Shown here piece by piece: positions 61,038 to 64,000 of a stretch of 64,000 bases of DNA. This DNA comes from Stenotrophomonas maltophilia R551-3. Lineage in GTDB: Bacteria > Pseudomonadota > Gammaproteobacteria > Xanthomonadales > Xanthomonadaceae. The DNA is taken from contig NC_011071.1 of the NCBI RefSeq assembly GCF_000020665.1, positions 796,501 to 860,500 on the forward strand, in the 5' to 3' direction. Numbering within the stretch: position 1 is the stretch's first letter; each line of letters opens with the position of its first letter. A model generated the notes under the pieces. The model was given only the letters and a program-made list of their open reading frames with translations, ran no database searches and had not been told where the DNA came from. The translations under genes and the position numbers were made by a program.

Positions 61038-62258
61038 TCAACGCAGGACGGCCCGTGGCGTTTCATCCGCGTGCGGCGCATCGTCGTCCAGCAGCCGGGT
61101 GAACTCGTCCGAAGGCAGCGCCTGCGAAATCAGGAAGCCCTGCACCTGGCTGCAGCCGAGCCGACGCAGCACGGCCAGGTCGGCATCGCTTTCCACCCCC
61201 TCGGCCACAATGGTCAATCCCAGCTGGTTGGCCAGCGCGATGATCGTTGACAGGGTCAGGTGCAGGGCCGGATCGCGGGCGCAGCCGCTGACCAGCGCGC
61301 GGTCGATCTTGACCTCGGTAAAAGGCGTGTTGACCAGGTTGTGGACCGAACTCAAGCCCTGCCCGAAATCATCCTGGGCCAGGCCGAAGCCCTTCATGCG
61401 CAGGCGGCAGGCACCGGCATAGAAGTCACTGACGTGTCGCGTGGTGCTGTTCTCCATCAATTCGAAGCACAGTTCGCCCGGCGTGCCACCCAGTGCCAGG
61501 GTCAGCGCCAGCAGCTCATCGGGCAGATCGGACTGCTCGAGCAGATGGGGCGGCAGGTTGATGGAAACCGGCACCCGGAAGCCCTGCCTGCGCCAGCGCG
61601 CCTGCGCTTTGATACTGGCCGTGAGCATCATCCGCAACAGCTCGCCTTCCAGCCCATGGCGGCACATCGCTGGCAGGAAGCTGCCCGCTGCCAGCGTTCC
61701 CAACACGGGATGGCGCCAGCGCACCAGCGCCTCGGCAGCGACCACCCGCCCGGACTGCAGCGACTTCTTCGGTTGGAACCAGGCCGTGAGACTGCCATCG
61801 GCCATCGCCTGGCGCAGTTCCCGTGCGTCGGGTTCGGGCCGCACGGTTGCCTGCATGGATGAGGCATCCAGCGACGGTCGCGCCTGTGCCAGCGCTTCGA
61901 ACAGGGTATCCACGTCGGCGGCTGCGACAGGCTTGGGCAGCAGGCCGATCACATCCAACCCCAGCGATTCGGCCATCAACCGTGCCGAAGTCATCATCCG
62001 CCGTGGTGCGGCGCTGACCACCGCAAGGCGGGGTGGGCGCGGCTGGGCCGCCAGTGCCTGGATGAACTGAATGCCGTCCTGGCCGGGCATCAGCAGGTCG
62101 CTCACCACCAGATCGTAGGGCTGGCACGCACACAGCGCGATGGCGGCGTCCACGTCTTCGCAGGCGTCGACCTGCACTCCCGCGCGGTTGCCGAACAGAT
62201 TGGCAAGGAAGCCGCGTTGGAACGGCTGGTCCTCCAGGATCAGGACACGCTGGGTCAT
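61038..62258 (-). CDS. Receiver-EAL response regulator (c-di-GMP phosphodiesterase)
   Basis: A protein of 406 aa with an N-terminal receiver (Asp in LVVSDLLMPG near 54; Lys in LLPKPV near 109) and a C-terminal EAL domain (about 150-395). The catalytic set looks complete: AEALVRW, the Asn of INLPP, the Glu of FELMEN, QDDFG, the Lys of VKID, AEGVES and VQGF. Loop 6 reads DDFGQGLSS, a variant of the usual DFGTGYSS. It should hydrolyse c-di-GMP under phosphorylation control. It overlaps the upstream hybrid kinase by ATGA. Confidence 0.9.
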   Translation of the reverse strand: MTQRVLILEDQPFQRGFLANLFGNRAGVQVDACEDVDAAIALCACQPYDLVVSDLLMPGQDGIQFIQALAAQPRPPRLAVVSAAPRRMMTSARLMAESLGLDVIGLLPKPVAAADVDTLFEALAQARPSLDASSMQATVRPEPDARELRQAMADGSLTAWFQPKKSLQSGRVVAAEALVRWRHPVLGTLAAGSFLPAMCRHGLEGELLRMMLTASIKAQARWRRQGFRVPVSINLPPHLLEQSDLPDELLALTLALGGTPGELCFELMENSTTRHVSDFYAGACRLRMKGFGLAQDDFGQGLSSVHNLVNTPFTEVKIDRALVSGCARDPALHLTLSTIIALANQLGLTIVAEGVESDADLAVLRRLGCSQVQGFLISQALPSDEFTRLLDDDAPHADETPRAVLR

Positions 62259-64000
62259 GCGGGGTCTCCTTGGCGCAGTGCGGTGAGTGCCTTGCGCAGG
62301 CGGGCGATGTCGATGGGTTTGCTCAGGTAGCCCTGCATGCCGCTGGCCAGGCAGCGCTCGCGTTCCTCGGCGGTGGCATTGGCGGTGGCGCCGATCACCG
62401 GCACTGGATTGCCGTCCTCACGCAGCTGGCGTGCAAGCGCATGGCCATCCATGCGCGGCATGTTGATGTCGGTCACCACCAGGTCGAAGGCCTGCTCGCG
62501 GCACAGCGACAACGCTTCCACGCCGTCCTGGGACAGCGCCACCGTGCATCCCAGGGTGCGCAGCTGCTCGGCCAGGATCACCCGGTTGATCGGATTGTCC
62601 TCGACCACGAGTACGCGCAGGTCCAGCGGGATCGGTAGTGTCGCGCGCTCGGCTTGCGGCAAGGCCGCACGCTGTTGCTGCAAGCGGGCGAGGGCATTGC
62701 CGATCGCAGTCATGCCATGCAGGGTCACCACCAGGCTGCCGTCGGCCGCTTCGCTGGGCTGTTCACCACCCTCGATCGACGCCACCACGCGAGGGCCCGT
62801 CCAGGCCAGTGGCATTGCGGCTTCGCCATCCATCAGGATCGCGCCGTCATGGTCGAGCAGGGTGGGGTCGCCCTGCAATGGCTGCGCATTGGCACCCCAG
62901 CGGCGCAGCCAGCCGCACGCGCTGTCGACCAGTTCGCGGTCGCGGCCGCGTACCAGCACCGGAGGCTCGGGGTTGAGTACGGGCCCGTCCTCTGCAGCGG
63001 CCAACACCGGCAACGGCAGGCGCACGCTGAAGCTGCTGCCCAACCCCGGCTCGCTGACCACCTGCAGTTCGCCACTCATCAGGCGTACCAGGCGGTCACT
63101 GATGGACAGCCCAAGGCCAGTGCCCTGTGCACTGGCCGCACCCCGCACCTGGCGGAATGGTTCGAACAGGCGCGCCTGCTCTTCCGCAGCGATGCCCACG
63201 CCGGTATCGGTGACCTGCCAGACCAGTACGCTCGATTCAGCTTCGCGCTGCACCTGGCGCACGCGCAGTACCACCCGGCCGTGCTCGGTGAACTTGATGG
63301 CGTTGCTGAGCAGGTTGCCGAGCACCTGGCGGATCCGATCGGCATCGCCGAGCACGCGTGTCGGCAGGCGGGGGTCGGTGCACACCAGGATCTGCAGCCC
63401 CTTGCAGGTGGCCGAGGCCGCGAAGCTGCGCAGCACGCTTTCAGTCAGTTCGCGCGGTGAGAACGCCGCCGGTTCCAGGCTGAGCTGGCCGGACTCGATC
63501 TTCGAAACATCCAGCACATCGCTGATCAGCTGCAGCAGCACCGACGACGAGCTTTCGATGGTGCGCAGGTACTGTGACTGGCGCGGATCCAGCGTGGTAT
63601 GGCCGAGCAGCTCAAGCGTGCCGAGGACGCCGTACAACGGAGTGCGGATCTCATGGCTCATGGTGGCCAGGAAAGCGCTCTTGGCCTGGTTGGCTGCATC
63701 AGCGGCCTGGCGTGCGGAGGAGAGTGCGGCCTGCGCCTGGCGATGGCGTGAGATGTCGTGGAAGACGCACAGCAGTACGTCGTCGCCCTGGTAACGGCAG
63801 GCGGCGTGCAGCACCTGCAGCTGGCGGCCATCGCGGGCAGTGAATTCCAGGCCATGACCACGCTCACCGGCATGCCCGCGCCACGGTGCCTGCCAGTCGC
63901 TGTCTGCGCCTTCCTCGCCCAGCCAGTCGCGCAGCACCTGGTTGCAGAGCAGCAGATGGCGGTCGCTGCGACGGAGGACGCAGATACCGGCCGGCGCCAT
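62255..64000 (-). CDS. Hybrid sensor histidine kinase, partial (5' end outside the window)
   Basis: The last 581 residues of a hybrid kinase that is paralogous to the one at 57688-60912. The ATG at the window edge is not the real start: the segment APAGICVLRRSDR aligns with NAPIGLCLLRRADG inside the PAS region of the other kinase, so the sensor part lies beyond 64000. HisKA (SHEIRTPLYGVLGTLELLG), HATPase (GTGLGLSI), a degenerate receiver-like segment and a receiver (LVVTDINMPR) follow. There is no HPt at the end. It is coupled to the receiver-EAL gene by ATGA. Confidence 0.9.
   Translation of the reverse strand: MAPAGICVLRRSDRHLLLCNQVLRDWLGEEGADSDWQAPWRGHAGERGHGLEFTARDGRQLQVLHAACRYQGDDVLLCVFHDISRHRQAQAALSSARQAADAANQAKSAFLATMSHEIRTPLYGVLGTLELLGHTTLDPRQSQYLRTIESSSSVLLQLISDVLDVSKIESGQLSLEPAAFSPRELTESVLRSFAASATCKGLQILVCTDPRLPTRVLGDADRIRQVLGNLLSNAIKFTEHGRVVLRVRQVQREAESSVLVWQVTDTGVGIAAEEQARLFEPFRQVRGAASAQGTGLGLSISDRLVRLMSGELQVVSEPGLGSSFSVRLPLPVLAAAEDGPVLNPEPPVLVRGRDRELVDSACGWLRRWGANAQPLQGDPTLLDHDGAILMDGEAAMPLAWTGPRVVASIEGGEQPSEAADGSLVVTLHGMTAIGNALARLQQQRAALPQAERATLPIPLDLRVLVVEDNPINRVILAEQLRTLGCTVALSQDGVEALSLCREQAFDLVVTDINMPRMDGHALARQLREDGNPVPVIGATANATAEERERCLASGMQGYLSKPIDIARLRKALTALRQGDPA

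Noticed and set aside
61038..62258. Degenerate, inactive EAL domain
   Set aside because: On inspection the metal and substrate residues (EAL, N, E, DD, K, E, Q) are all present; only loop 6 is altered.

Overview
The window is a high-GC gammaproteobacterial chromosome segment, almost certainly Stenotrophomonas (S. maltophilia complex, Xanthomonadaceae). Three observations support this. The block ahpC-ahpF-oxyR has the order known from Xanthomonas. Many intergenic GTAG...CTAC palindromes match the SMAG repeats described in S. maltophilia. There is also a close homologue of the Xanthomonas O-GlcNAc-transferase-like protein XcOGT. Most of the window is housekeeping core; I see no prophage, plasmid or CRISPR array.

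Layout. 23-5393: rlmM, a nucleoside deaminase, two uncharacterised genes and glnS, then a DUF2007 protein. 5403-12074: msrA, tal, rnk and the peroxide-defence block oxyR/ahpF/ahpC, with a candidate OxyR palindrome upstream of ahpC. 12075-20350: prmC, pip, a divergent LysR/MFS pair sharing a LysR-type box, a 223-aa unknown, and a tightly overlapped four-gene operon (nitroreductase, 5'-3' exonuclease, NUDIX, N-formylglutamate amidohydrolase-like). A 230-bp tandem duplication joins the ends of the last two transcription units. 20682-29809: a DUF1631 protein, the pnt transhydrogenase genes split by an opposite-strand ECF sigma factor cassette, sufT and ilvE. 29984-37606: a membrane protein/winged-helix/M23 peptidase operon, a secreted S8 protease, a short asparaginase-like protein, wrbA, a YihY protein and a TlpA-like lipoprotein. 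38127-41803: ppk2, an IS481 insertion and the GT41 protein. 41809-51171: hemA-prfA divergent from the conserved run TPR protein-lolB-ispE-tRNA-Gln-prs-rplY-pth-ychF.

51172-64000 looks more accessory. It holds three ~110-bp repeats rich in DnaA-box-like sequences, small lipoproteins, a VOC protein and a 1086-aa autotransporter. Two linked phosphorelay units follow: a hybrid kinase with HPt plus a LuxR-type regulator, and a hybrid kinase (cut by the window edge) plus a receiver-EAL protein. All are transcribed toward the autotransporter, which suggests control of surface adhesion and c-di-GMP.

Repeats are a main theme. SMAG-type hairpins occur at more than a dozen places, and one supplies a stop codon. 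Two convergent intergenic regions (6121-6700 and 37612-38125) carry a second, larger hairpin family with a conserved core but copy-specific, self-complementary arms, arranged as inverted pairs. The least ordinary features are the DnaA-box-like array, these hairpin pairs, the 230-bp duplication and the kinase/EAL/autotransporter cluster.
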